DNA of 64,000 nt from Primula veris (Eukaryota > Streptophyta > Magnoliopsida > Ericales > Primulaceae), in assembly GCA_963682055.1 (NCBI GenBank), contig OY821742.1:19340135-19404134 (forward strand), written 5' to 3'. The notes below the pieces were generated by a model that was given only the letters and a program-made list of their open reading frames with translations, was not told the origin of the DNA and made no database searches. Shown one piece after another: positions 46,380 through 57,883 of the stretch; within the stretch, counting starts at the first letter, position 1, and each line of letters begins with the position of its first letter. The position numbers and the translations under genes were made by a program.

Positions 46380-46505
46380 TATTTGAATTGAATGATAATA
46401 TTTTAGAATAATTATAATATTAGAGTGATAATATTTTAAAAAAATTTGGATAAAATTTGACAGTCTCAAATGTATTGAGTTACTTATATTAATAGCATCA
46501 TATAT
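46380..46505 (-). mobile_element. 5' end of another Helitron of the same family
   Basis: The minus strand from 46505 reads TGATGCTATTAATATAAG, then ACTCAATACATTTGAGACTG and CAAATTTTATCC, parallel to the Helitron 5' end at 18031 (TCATACTATTAATATAAG). The start has mutated from TC. The 3' end was not found. Confidence 0.45.
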
Positions 46506-46582
46506 GGAAGTTTATTTGTGGTTATAAAAATGAGAGGTTTTTGCCCAGAACCCTAACAACAAATACCCGTTTTAGGACATTT

Positions 46583-47102
46583 GGTAAATGCAAATAACCC
46601 ACTAGAACTATGGGTCATTTGCAAATAACACCTATAAACTATCAATTCTTGCAATTAATTCCCATAAACTATCTAACTTTTGAAATTAACCCCCAATGCC
46701 ATCTTTTAAATATAAATTTATGCTCGATGATCTGTTTTGGTCGATTTTCATTTATTTTAACCCCCTATTTGATATCTATGTATGTCAAGTAATTTTTTTA
46801 CGACTGACACTAAAAAATAGTTTTTCTCACTAAAAAAATATTTTTTTTATGTAAAATCGCTTCTTATTATTTTTTTACGATAATTGTTATTTTATCTCAT
46901 GTGCATTGACAAAAAATATATATCAAATGAATAATTTTGTAAAACGAACAAATGAATAATTTTTTTTGTCATTTTTAAGATGATATTGGGGCTAATTGCA
47001 AAAGTTTGTTGATTCATGGAGGCTAATTGCAAAAATTTATAGTTCTTGGGGGTGGGTTATTTGCAAATGACCCATAGTTTAGGGGGTTATTTGCATTTTA
47101 GC
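46583..47102. mobile_element. Mutator-like MITE with terminal inverted repeats of about 125 bp
   Basis: The left arm GGTAAATGCAAATAACCC, ACTATGGGTCATTTGCAAAT, CTTTTGAAATTAACCCCAAT-like and the reversed right arm GCTAAAATGCAAATAACCC, ACTATGGGTCATTTGCAAAT, CTTTTGCAATTAGCCCCAAT stay aligned for about 125 bp. The middle is non-coding. No clear target duplication. Long arms of this type are common in Mutator-like elements, but the assignment is an inference. Confidence 0.65.
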
Positions 47103-47152
47103 ATATTAAAGAAACATAAAAGCATTTTAGCATATTAAAGAAACATAAAAGC
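47094..47152. repeat. 29-bp tandem duplication
   Basis: Two exact head-to-tail copies of CATTTTAGCATATTAAAG plus AAACATAAAAG straddle the right end of the 46.6-47.1 kb element. Confidence 0.95.
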
Positions 47153-47308
47153 ATCCTATGCGAATTCTAATGTTATTTTTAGTGTCCGAGTTAGTTATCC
47201 ACGTGTTGCATCAAACTTTCTACCATTATGTATTCCATTTGTATAATTGAGAAAATACGCATCCCGCAACTTTCTACCAATATTCCATTGGTATAATTGA
47301 GGACATCT

Positions 47309-47646
47309 GGTCATGTTATCGTTTTAATCATATGTAATCCTAAAAAATTTCGGTTTTTTTTTTCTATAAATCAACGTTTTATTTTATATTTAAAATGCTT
47401 GTTCACAAAAAATCTGTAAAATTTGAATTTTTATATTTTTTTGAGTATTTATTATTTGTTTTGACAATTTATAAGGTATTAATATTAATAAATACCAAAA
47501 AAAATATAAAAAGTCAATTTTTACAGATTTTTTTGAACAAACACTTTATAAATAAAATAAAACATTGATTTATGTATAAAAAAAATCAGAAAAAAAATTA
47601 CGAATACATATAAAAAAAGCAAAAACTTGACATATGTAACATGACC
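47309..47646. mobile_element. Hairpin MITE with GGTCATGTTA ends
   Basis: The ends GGTCATGTTA and TAACATGACC are perfect inverted repeats. Inside, long arms match: CAACGTTTTATTTTATATTT, TGTTCA, AAAAATCTGTAAAA on the left against their complement around 47515-47580. Almost the whole element folds into a single hairpin of about 150 bp arms. No coding capacity and no unambiguous target duplication. Confidence 0.75.
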
Positions 47647-47879
47647 AAAGCTTGTCTATTTGGTTTTCACAAATTGTTTTTTCTAGTACCTTTTTAGGTG
47701 TTTGTTAGTACTTGAATAATTCATGAATTTTTTTTGACTGATTTTAATTCGTTTAATTTTGATGTTTAAAAAAAAAAGATGGATTCTGGATTAAAAAAAT
47801 TAACATAATATCAAATTGAAGAACTTGAAAAACAACAAGATCTTGGTATTCAAAAAACCAAAAAAAAGTTTATAATATT

Positions 47880-48365
47880 TTATACACTCGAGCTCCATCT
47901 AAATTCCCATAATAAATTTTGTAAGTCATCATTTTCTACCACCGTCGCTCTTTGATTTAAATTTTTTTGTAAGCTTCTCGTTTTCAGCAAGGTGCTGAAA
48001 TACATCCTCCAAATTCGATTAACCAAACCCCTCACTTTTATCACTTCATTGCACAGAAAAGATTTCATAAACTCACTTTGCAATTTCTTTTGTATTACTA
48101 TAAACCTCTTCATTACTTTTTTTTTTTTCCTGTGTTCTTGATTGAGATACCGTAATATTAAGATTCTGACTCATATTTGGAGTCATGTAATTTTTTTTAA
48201 CATCGGATGCCTCATTGCTTTCGATATTAATCAAGCTCTTCAATTGAATCTAATGTTTGGTTTTTATCATTATTAGATTTGGCAAAACTTACTGTTCTTT
48301 GATCATGATCAAAACTCGTCGAAAGTTTATCATAGATCTCTATGAGTTTGTTTATATACAATAAT
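47880..48365 (-). pseudogene. Unidentified coding fragment
   Basis: The minus strand has an acceptor-like GTTTTGTAG before 48379, then ADSKLLYINKLIEIYDKL and, in a shifted frame, an open stretch of 77 codons: KSFLCNEVIKVRGLVNRIW, RMYFSTLLKTRSLQKN and ENDDLQNLLWEFRWSSSV before a stop at 47880. The composition looks coding, with amphipathic, basic helices, but I do not recognise the family. It may be the remnant of a captured host exon or a transposon protein. Frameshifts near 48120-48250 suggest decay. Confidence 0.35.
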
Positions 48366-48474
48366 TTTGAATCCGCCTACAAAACGTTATAAATAGATGA
48401 TTAAAAATATGAAACATAGAATAACCAAAACTTAATTAAAATAAAAAATTAGTTACCTACGAGTAAAAGATATG

Positions 48475-49722
48475 GGGAGTTCAATAGATATTTGTATTAA
48501 ATTACAACTCGACGAGATCGTAAATACTTTAAACATGATTTGACACCGAAATATCCACATGCAAACCACCTACTAGTTCGAACATAATAAACAGAAACTG
48601 ACGAACTCGGAACAAAAGATCTCTTAGACAAAGTATGAGTCTGAGAGTTAGAATACAAATTAGACTCACCGGCCTCTTACAATCACTACTACAATTACCG
48701 CCACTACGGTTACTACCCATCGACTACTTAACTTAATCTGAAGTGTGAGTTATAGAAAAGTTAGCAGATGGCTGATTAGAACTATATATGCTCTTATCCG
48801 CCTTCTCGTTACTCTTTGCCTCCATAGTACGAGCAATTAACTTGTCGGACTTTTTACACATAAACACCTCGATTTTTTCTTCTTAATCTCATAACATAAC
48901 TCTGCTCAAATTGTCGACAACGTAGATCTTCAGTACTAACTATCTGAAGAAAGTACCTTGCTATATTCAGAAATTCAAGCTGATAATTACACACCGTATT
49001 GTTCCCCTAAATCAAACTAATAAACTCTTTTTATATGTTATCACACATCGGCTGAGAAAAATTCTCTCTGAGAAAGATTATCTTGAAATCCTTCAATTCT
49101 AAATCAATGTCATAAATCTCTTTCACACACTTTCACCATAAATTTGCATCACCACGGAAATGTCGAGTCGTACAATTAATCTTTAAATTATCGTCTGGCA
49201 TAAGAAGCGGCTCGAAAATATTTTTCACATATGTAAGCCAAGTTTCCGTAGCTACATCGGCGCCCCCAACAAATGTTGAAGGGTTCAATTGCTGATAATG
49301 TTTTTGGGCCGCTCACGCTCTTGTTTCTTCACCCTCGATTTCATTATGTGTGCCTTGACTCTTGTGATGCATCGTCTGTGCCATATGGATCATTTGTAGT
49401 CGTATTATCCATCACATTCATATTTGGACCATCTTTCTCATCCAAGTTATTAATCTTATGTTCATCCTCATTAACCGGGGGAGTCTTTTCAGGTGCAGCA
49501 TCACCTTAAACATCTTCTTCGCGTGGAACATTAGTATTGGTCCTACCTCGACCACCACTACAAGTCACAAAATGATTACAACCTGTCACACGTGACTACT
49601 TGTTGGCTAATGGACATCCTAACGAGAAAGAGTTCAACCAAGGGTGGAAATACGACCGTGCTTAACAGTTTGACCCCAACTTCTACCGCCACTACCGCGA
49701 GTTGGTTTGTGTTTAGAAGCCA
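48475..49722 (-). pseudogene. Ty3/gypsy gag remnant
   Basis: From an ATG near 49722 (MASKHKPTRGSGGRSWG) the minus strand reaches the gag domain after several stops: LNPSTFVGGADVATETWLTY, KNIFEPLLMPDD, LRGDANLWWK-type HFRGDANLWWKCVKEIYD, FSQPMCDNI and VCNYQLEFLNIARYF. NPPTFxG...W...LxGxAxxWW is the signature of the retrotransposon gag family (PF03732). A Cys-rich end near 48540 may be the decayed zinc knuckle. Protease, RT and integrase are missing. The primer site and LTR lie immediately upstream. Confidence 0.8.
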
Positions 49723-49895
49723 TCAATAACTACACATAAAAGTTGCAAGTTGAGAATTAATTTTATAACAACACTGAAGAACGTAGAATTATTCATAAAA
49801 ATGAAGTTTATGAATAGATAAACACTCATACATATGTCACTAACTCTTGTATGTGCCTATCCTAACCAACAAGCCACCAAGATTATCAAAACCTT

Positions 49896-49911
49896 GTTAG
49901 ATCTGATACCA
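49896..49911 (-). other. Primer binding site for initiator tRNA-Met
   Basis: The minus strand reads TGGTATCAGATC three bases after the LTR end (CA at 49915). TGGTATCAGAGC is complementary to the plant initiator tRNA-Met 3' end and is the usual primer site of many plant LTR elements. The one difference is in the last two bases. Confidence 0.85.
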
Positions 49912-49914
49912 ATC

Positions 49915-51697
49915 TGTCGCACCCCAGATTTTAGATAACACCCAAAATGTTAATATAAATGAAAAAATGAAATATTTAAAGCATTCGAGAACATATTTAT
50001 TTACGAAATCAAATAGACCTTTAAGGAACATGCCAATTATACTAATGGAATTCAATTAACTTAAATATACTCAATTGTATCCAAAGGTGACAATACAAAA
50101 TGGAAGTTTAAGAAAACAGTAAATTTCTTATTTCAAAATAAAATAAAATAAAATAAAATAAAACTTGTTCATAACACAATATCAATAAATGAAAAGTCGC
50201 CAGCGTGACTATAAAAAAAAATTCAACAAGGATAAAAATATGTTCAACGCAGTTAACTACTCATCACAAATCACCTCGTAAAAAAGAATGAGTATAGCTG
50301 TAATACCTCTTTTACTAAACAAATAAAAACTTGCCGTAAACGCTTATTAGGCTAATTAGGCTAAAATAAACAAAATAATCCCAAAAAAAATATATAACAC
50401 GTGCACCCCACAAGTGTATACATATATGGAAGCCACAAACAATCATATCTAAGCATCTTCTTGGATTAAGTCGGTACATATACATCGATATGCAACAAAA
50501 TGTACATAAAAACAAGTAAATGACAAAATGTACATAAAAACAAGTAAATGAGGTAAGAAAATATTTGTTCTTTAAAAGTGGCACGTGCATTTAAGAACGC
50601 GCAAAGTCCTCACATGCAGAATCATATCGCAATAAATAATGATTATATTAGTGCCACACATAACATACGAAATATGTGTAAATAGCCAATGGAAAATAAA
50701 TGAGAAGTAATCTCTTTTGAACACATCACGATTTTACACTTTCGAACGGAGTATCGTCGTCATCCATTTAAATGGAGCACCATACCTAATTGGGGATAAC
50801 TTTAGAGGGAACTAACCTCAAGGTCTCTTAGTATACCGATCTCATAATTTTACAAATTGTCCTTTGCTCCTATTTGCTTGCTCTATGCTTGGCTCACTAT
50901 ACTTAACATAAATCATAATTTTGATAAGAGACACTTTATTAAAATATAACAACACTTTCTGAATAATAAATTCTTGTCTATATGACAATAATAAAGAAAA
51001 TTTCGAAATTAATCTCGATTTAATGGATGTAATGTAACAACTTTTATTACTAAATTCGAGCAAACTTTGTGGTATAATGGATGTAATGTTTATAATAAAG
51101 CAATACACACGGACATCGGCACACTATACGACTGTGTATATTGCAAACAATCTCGCGTAACAGAACCTAGGTAACTAACCTCTTAATAAAACCTTAAACA
51201 AAAATAAAGAAAACCATTTTATAAGCATATTCAACGCATATGTTTCTACTATAGGTGTCGCTTCGACGTCCATCTCAGCGACGCAAGTGGCCATGTGATA
51301 GCAAACTGATTCGCCCAACACGCTGAGAAATTGTTTAAATTAACAATGCTAGACCTAAAAGACAACTCGTCCGAGGTAATTTACTCTATTTATAGACCTA
51401 ATGCAAAATTACATTAAACTTTTGACGTCACAAATAGTAAGTCTTTCTGAAAATGCATAACCCTGTAACCGCACGAGACTTTCTCGAAAATAGAAATCAA
51501 CATGCACCCATTTGATGCTTCTTAAGTCGTAGACCTTTACTCGAACAAACCGAACGAAGCAAAAATTGACTATAGTTTTAATCAAAGAAAGAACTAAGAA
51601 ATCCTGAACATCATCATCCACATAAAAGTGGCCAAAAGCAATCTCGACTGTAGTATTTTTTAGCATGAATGCAAAAATTTTTGTCAGTACAAACAAC
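49915..51697 (-). mobile_element. 5' LTR of the gypsy element
   Basis: The LTR ends GGGGTGCGACA at 49915, next to the tRNA-Met primer site. A TATA-like TCTATAAATAGAG lies near 51395 on the minus strand, a fitting place for an LTR promoter. The upstream end is taken as TGTTGTTTGTACTGAC at about 51697, which is an estimate. The partner LTR is not found, so the element is truncated on the gag side. Confidence 0.55.
50128..50163. repeat. (AAAAT)n microsatellite
   Basis: About six AAAAT/AAATA units inside the gypsy LTR. Confidence 0.95.
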
Positions 51698-51698
51698 A

Positions 51699-52850
51699 TG
51701 TTAGGAAATACGATTAAAAGACATGCTTTTTTTTTTTGGTTTAGTATTTTCTTTATCAGACATTGTTAAATTTTTATGAGATTTTATATTGACAATATGT
51801 TATTTGTTTTATTTATTAATACACAAATAAGTATAAAATATTGTAATTCGTAGATAGTCTAGTGTGTAGAGTACGGATTACACATAGAAGATTAGACTAT
51901 CGATTCTTATATAATATAAGTAAATTGTTTACAACTTTACACGGAAATGGACAGACCAACGGTATAGTTGTAGTGTATAATTTTAGTACGTCTGTCTTGA
52001 CTATATGGAATGAATTATTCCAACTTTATATGCTAGTGCATTTTGAGTGTATTAAACATGACCGTAATAAGACAATTATTTTTGTACTGACTAGATAAAA
52101 TAATTAATGACTTGTGGTTATATAATTTGTTTAAACTCTTAATTCTGATTTTATTAAATAAACATGCACGAGAAATGATAATCATTTTAATTCATAAAAG
52201 AGTGTGATCCTTTAAGAGTCATAAACTCAGTAAGTTGGACGGTGATGTTTCAAGTATAATATTTATTAGTAAATGAACAAATCCACGTCCCGGTATTGTG
52301 ATTGATGATACCTCCTTAAAAGATTATAAGTATTTTTGTATCAAACTCTTCAGGTGAATTTATTAATCCGATATATTAATTAAGTTAAGTGGTATTTATT
52401 AATGAATACAATATGCTTACTAAATATAAATCATCAGTGATTTAAATTGGTAAGTGGGTGTCTGTTTAATCTTAACATGGGGATGATTTAAACATAATGA
52501 CATGGAACGAATTATCTTCTTGAAAATTCGGAATATAAGAGAGAGATTTCAGTTAGAGTTCTTTAGTGGAATGAATTCTAACTTAATCAGATAAGAAAAG
52601 ATTCATGATGATGAGTTCAAGTTTGAATCTGATTAGGATAAGTTCTTCTTTATTCAGCCTATCAGGTACCTAACGTAGCCTATATAAACATGTTTCGTAT
52701 CACTATGAAAGGTACATATTTCAAAATATACAGTTTTTAGTGAGTGAGAGTCCACACTCTTTTCAAAAGCAAGACATTTTTTAGGAATATGTTAGAAGAA
52801 CCGATTATTTCAGAAAGACAAGCTCAACATCACTATAAGCTTCTAAACAT
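51699..52850 (+). mobile_element. Copia-type LTR (copy B)
   Basis: The sequence starts TGTTAGGAAATACG and is collinear with copy A at 34.0 kb (see shared words there). It directly abuts the presumed start of the gypsy LTR, with at most a base between. A TATA-like CCTATATAAACATG is at about 52679. Right end estimated; no pol sequence follows. Confidence 0.55.
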
Positions 52851-53888
52851 ATAGGGTAAAATAATAACAGTTTTAAATAGTATCGTCCACAATTTTAATA
52901 AGCTTTCTGGGCATTTTTTGCCTGCTATAAAACTTTCACAACCACCACCCATGTGAACGAATATAAAATTATGGGTCACATGCGATTTTTTATTTATTTA
53001 TTTAAATTGAACTAGAACTATGAACTCGTATGTATGCAGAATGTTATGGCGGTACAAATACCCACCAACCATGTGCACAAATATGCACTCTTTGCCTTGT
53101 ATATAAATTCATGGGCGTCATGTACATATGTTAATTATTTTGATTCTTCTTAATGCTCTTTCCCGGAATCGAATTATGCTTTATAAGTTTTTGTCTGCTA
53201 CCCAAATGTCCGTCGTGTGCGGGTACTGATGTAGAATGAAAGAATGCATTGCAAACCAATACCACCAAGTAGATTCACAAAAGAGTTGTAGACAATCTTG
53301 ACTACATGTTTGTGGCCCTTTAAACATTATCTGTTTTTTCACACATTCTATGCTCAACTAAAAACTTTTATTTCTCAAGAAACCTTTCATCTAAATTTAT
53401 AAATCAAAATGCAAACAAGCACATGCTCATATTATAATGTTTTGGTTCTATAGTTATCGACTTCTCCTAGATCAGAAGGTCCACCTACATAGGGATACAT
53501 AGATTCTGATTTTAAAACAGTTCCGACCTTTTCACAGATAAAATTTAAAGCAGCTTGCCAAACCCCGCGCCTTATGCGGCACGGTTCCACTAGTCTTAAA
53601 GATAAGTTAGAAGGAGATTAAGATAAACAATATTAAAGATTGCTATGTAAGTTACATCCTAATATAGTTTTAAAGTTGCATAAAAATATATATGTACATG
53701 GTACTCCTACGTGCACTTGTGGAAGTAGTGTTAAGGAAAAATAACAATTAGTATATAAGAAAACAGTAAGATATTAATGTATATGTCTTGACTCAAGTGT
53801 CCGAATTAAAAAAAGAAAAGTTTTCTTCTGGGTGTTTTCCGATATTGTCTAAAGTAGGATTTTTGATTCAATCATTATTTGGTTTACA
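52851..53888. other. Non-coding AT-rich sequence
   Basis: Two related blocks, CCACCACCCATGTGAACGAA and CCCACCAACCATGTGCACAA, each followed by ATATAAA-TT/TATATAAATTCATGGG, lie at about 52940-52980 and 53062-53115. Otherwise no gene or element end recognised. Confidence 0.4.
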
Positions 53889-53893
53889 ATTGA

Positions 53894-54852
53894 TGACAGC
53901 CCCTTAAGTGTGTGATTTTTACACACAAAAGGGACTCACAAGAGTACGAGTTCAATTGCAATAAAATTCTCGGAAGTATGAGTTCATTCCACGGAGAACC
54001 AACCAAGTTCGATATTAGTCTTTTAATTATCTGGATTTTGGGTTTTCAATCTCCTTTTTCTCAAATAATCCACCAATATATTTTCTACTAACTAAACCAA
54101 TTTACTAAATAACATGCGAGGGTTGTCAATCCTAGCAAATTACGGATATGTGTTCGATTAAGGGATTTTTCCTAACAATATAAATTATGCAAATAAAGAG
54201 TCGTCAATTCACAAACATGCAATAATAAATAAAGAGTACTAGATAAAACAAATATCCAATCACACGATAAAAACCACAAACATATACCCAAAAATGATAG
54301 AAGATATCAAAGGAAAGTACTTATCTTGAAAGCTTGTGCTAATAATGCGTGATGACAAAAGTATCCCAAAATATATTATAAAAGTAAGATTATTTGAGAG
54401 AGAGATGTTATGAGCCTAAAGAGGCTCTCGAAAAATGAAAATACAGAATAATGGTATCTTAGAATTCGGAATTATGGGCATATATATATCAAAACCCAAC
54501 AAACTTATCTTATCTAAAACTTAAAATCAGAACTAACCTGACCGGTCAGATTCCAGAATGTTCCCGATGTTTATCACGTTTCGGTCTCCGTTTTGGTCAA
54601 CTCTAGACTTGTCTTGGGGGTCCTTTGACTTCTAATTTCTTTACCTTTGTTCCTTCAATTGGTCTTCTTGTGTCCTTGGCTCATTTTTGTGCTAATTCTA
54701 TGTGATTTCCTACAAAAATATAGGAATAAGCAAATAAATCGGGAAATTGCAGAAAAACACAAAATATGGCTTAAACAAGTCGAAATGTCAATGAAATAAC
54801 GCTAATATAGACCATTTTGACACATGAAAATTACCATTCCATGGTCCAATCA
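53894..54852 (-). repeat. 3' LTR of the Athila-like element
   Basis: 959 bp, minus orientation, starting TGATTGGACCATGG and ending GGCTGTCA. It lacks the long AT microsatellite of the 5' LTR, which explains most of the 39-bp length difference. It carries ACCTGACCGGTCAGATT at 54536-54552. Confidence 0.9.
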
Positions 54853-54864
54853 TACCCCCCAACT
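54853..54864 (-). other. Polypurine tract
   Basis: The minus strand reads AGTTGGGGGGTA directly before the TG of the 3' LTR, as expected for the plus-strand primer of reverse transcription. Confidence 0.75.
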
Positions 54865-56546
54865 AGCTCAATGCTCGTCTCGAGCGTTGGAAGCTATAAC
54901 AAAGAAGACAAGTTCATTTGGTTTTCTATAAAAAAATCCTTTTTCCTTTTGGGTTTGGTGCCCTAACTAGCCTAAAACTAATAATATACAGGATAAACCA
55001 CTGTCGTATGGAGCACGCTTGCATTTAGCGTATGTAACAAGCCGTTAGACCTTTAAAGCGTAAAATGACGTGTTTTGTCTCGTGAGGGTTTACTAAAGCA
55101 CATCTACAAACAGATTGTATTTTAAATCTACCAATTAAGTTTCCCACTCATATGAACTCATATGGATGCAACTAGATGAAAAGTACTTGTAGCCATATTA
55201 AAATAGGGTAAGAGCTCTAAAGATACGTAAGGTTTGTCGTTAAAAAGGTCCCTCTCCCCCCAAATAGCTTGATTTAATATTGTACATGCTTTATGATTAG
55301 TGTATATTGTTAGCCCGAAGTTTGACAATTGATGAAGAAAAAACCTTACAATTCATCATTTTTACTAAACTTAACTAGAAAACCAAAAGTTTATATACAA
55401 TAAAAAAATATATACTATTGCATAATCTCCATGCCAGTACTATATCACCCTTCCGTTTACATGTCTTTTATTCAACCATCTCAATGAACAGGGATGCATG
55501 TGACAGTACTAAGTCTAGAAAAATGTTCCCTCAATCTCTGCTTACACTTGTGTGTAAGTGATGACTTATTGGGCATGCTGCGAATTTCTAAACTAGTTGA
55601 ATTATAAATATATATGTCATAAGGCTAGACAGGTTCTCTTAGAGAACGATGAGTGTACGCACCTGTCGATCAAGGACACCGTCTAACCTAATGTTGGGGC
55701 TAAGGGGTACTGACAAAGGTAAGCAGATAAAGGACACCGTCTATTTAAAATAAAGCTTTGTAAATGGTGTCAAAGTTTTATAAAAACGGGTTTTGCAAGT
55801 TTTTAGGGGCTGTTACGGGAAAATGAGTAAACGTAAATACACTTTAAACTCTAAGTATAGCATGGAACTTATACAATATTATACAAATATTTTTTCACTT
55901 TCAAATTATCGCCACATGTTCACGTATAATAGCGGGTTTCCTAACAAATAAACCAATTTTTTATTTTTATTTTCTTTTCATTTTTTTCCTCATGCAATTC
56001 TAACACGATATTCACAATTCACGAATGCAACACGCAAAATATTCACAAAATTAACAAAAATCAGAGTTATAGATACACCTTTTGTGTGATAATAAGGCAG
56101 AGTGAATGGCTGAATTTCGAGAAAATCAGTTCCGATCCAAATCTGCAGCAGGTTGATCGGTCAGGTTGACCGGTCAAGTCTACTATGCCTCAATTTTGAT
56201 TAATTCCTCCAAAAATCTTGCGGTTGTCTAACACAAACACTAGGAAAACATATAAATGCAAGTGTGGTAGAAAATCTCTTATAAAACTCTAAAAACTCCT
56301 AAAAATTCTTCAAAGTAGGAGACAAAAAGAAATACTAAAAATATTTTTGTATTTTTTTGGATTTTTCGTATATATATATATATATATATAACAAATGGGG
56401 TTTTTTTAAACTAACAAAAGCACATATATACAAAAAAAATGAAAAATTTCCCCATTTTTGTGAGCAACCAACGACGATGTATCCACTCCCCACAACTAAA
56501 ACTCACAGTGTGTCCTCACTGTTGGGAAAAGTAAACTACATCGGAG
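54865..56546 (-). other. Non-coding interior of the Athila-like element
   Basis: AT-rich sequence downstream of the gag region, with two AAGGACACCGTCTA repeats (55670-55745), a paired GATCGGTCAGGTTGACCGGTC motif at 56155-56176 and an AT microsatellite at 56370-56390. I see no RT, integrase or protease here. Confidence 0.6.
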
Positions 56547-56566
56547 TTGGTCAACCCAAAGAGACT

Positions 56567-56899
56567 TCATGTGGACCATATGCAAAACAATATATGCAGA
56601 AATAAATGGAGGATATATACATATGGAAATGATGGCAGAATGGTGGTGGAATTTGGTGGAAACATGAGGACCTTCGTCTTCTCACTCTTTCTGACTAATG
56701 CAAGATTCTCCTCGGCATTCGAGAGATCTTCTTCTATTTTTTTTTCTTTTTCTTTTTTTTTTCCAGGTGACTCTTTCTCTGATGAGGTCGAGGTTATAAA
56801 TGTTCTAATTATGTTTGTGTCTCCCTCGACGCTTTCCTCTACGACAACACCTCTTACTTTGCTTTCTTCATGAAAACTTTGTTTGAACTTTAAGTTCAC
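56567..56899 (-). pseudogene. Unidentified charged open frame in the element interior
   Basis: 110 codons on the element's coding strand. The centre is strongly charged (SEKESPGKKKEKEKKIEEDL), likely helical, and the C-terminal end is hydrophobic. It may continue the frames described at 57.1-57.7 kb. No family recognised. Confidence 0.35.
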
Positions 56900-57113
56900 T
56901 CACTCGCCTTTCCTTAGAAGAAACTGATTAGTTGGTTTTAGGAGGTTGTTGCTCAAAATAATATGATGAGAAGTGTCGACCTATTTCTATCGCTTGGCGA
57001 TATCTAAAGAATTTTGTACAGGGGTGCTCATAGTTTAAAATATTATACTTTTGCATATAAGTTCCTACCCTTCTAGTGACATCAATAATGAGTTGGAGAA
57101 AGCTCCACTTATT

Positions 57114-57760
57114 CTAACCCAATGCTCGATAAATCGAACATTGATGGATGTCAAAATTAACCAGAAATGGGTCATGATATTCCTCAACATTATGATTTGT
57201 AAGTTTAAATCCTCTCTCGTTTAGAATATCGGTCAACTCACTCTCACCATGGTCCATTAGCCTATCAAAGTTAATTAGCTCGCAAGCTATGCTTTTAGGC
57301 TCTGTGACCATCACCTCCTCCATTCGTTTACCAATGTCACATACCTTATTTTTATTTTAGCTCAATCTAGTTACAACAACTAGTTCATTAGATTCACTTA
57401 TAGGTTGTGTGATCATCACCTCCTCTACTTTATTTTCATCAATATCACACACCACGGTTTTGGGTTGTGTGACCATAACCTCATCCCTAATTTCTTTACC
57501 AATGTCACTATCCTTAGTTCTATCACCACCCATTTTATCATGTAGTTTTATTTTGTGGGATGTTTTATGAGGTGGAGTGTAAGGATTCGTTACTTTATGG
57601 AGGGTGATTGCTCAGGGTTTAGACTCTAAGTTTTGCTAAAAACTGGGATTTACCGTAAGTCACAATATCCCATAGGTTACCTCTTCTTCTGTTGAATCCT
57701 TATGTCTCTCCGATGATGATTCACTAGTTTCTATGATGACCTTATTAGAGGTACCAATAT
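57114..57760 (-). pseudogene. Unidentified region with repeated EEVMVTQPK motif
   Basis: On the minus strand, downstream of gag, three related peptide segments recur: DEVMVTQPKTVVCDI, EEVMITQPISESNE and EEVMVTEPKSIACELI, each preceded by a basic or DIGK-containing stretch. An open frame then runs through NFDRLMDHGESELTDIL and NVEEYHDPFLVNFD to a stop at 57114. Stops separate the repeats. This occupies the place where protease would be in an autonomous element, but no DS/TG active-site motif is seen. Confidence 0.45.
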
Positions 57761-57883
57761 GCTCAGTGAAGGATGCGTTCTTGCAAAATTTGGTTAGCCT
57801 TCGTTGAGATAAAAGGTTTTTAAATGTTTCGCGACCCAAGGGATTGCTTTAATGGCTTCTTTTAATGGGACATGGATGGTCAT

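Noticed and set aside
56357..56873. Plus-strand frames in the Athila-like element
   Set aside because: The element is transcribed from the minus strand; these are antisense with Ser/Phe-rich composition.
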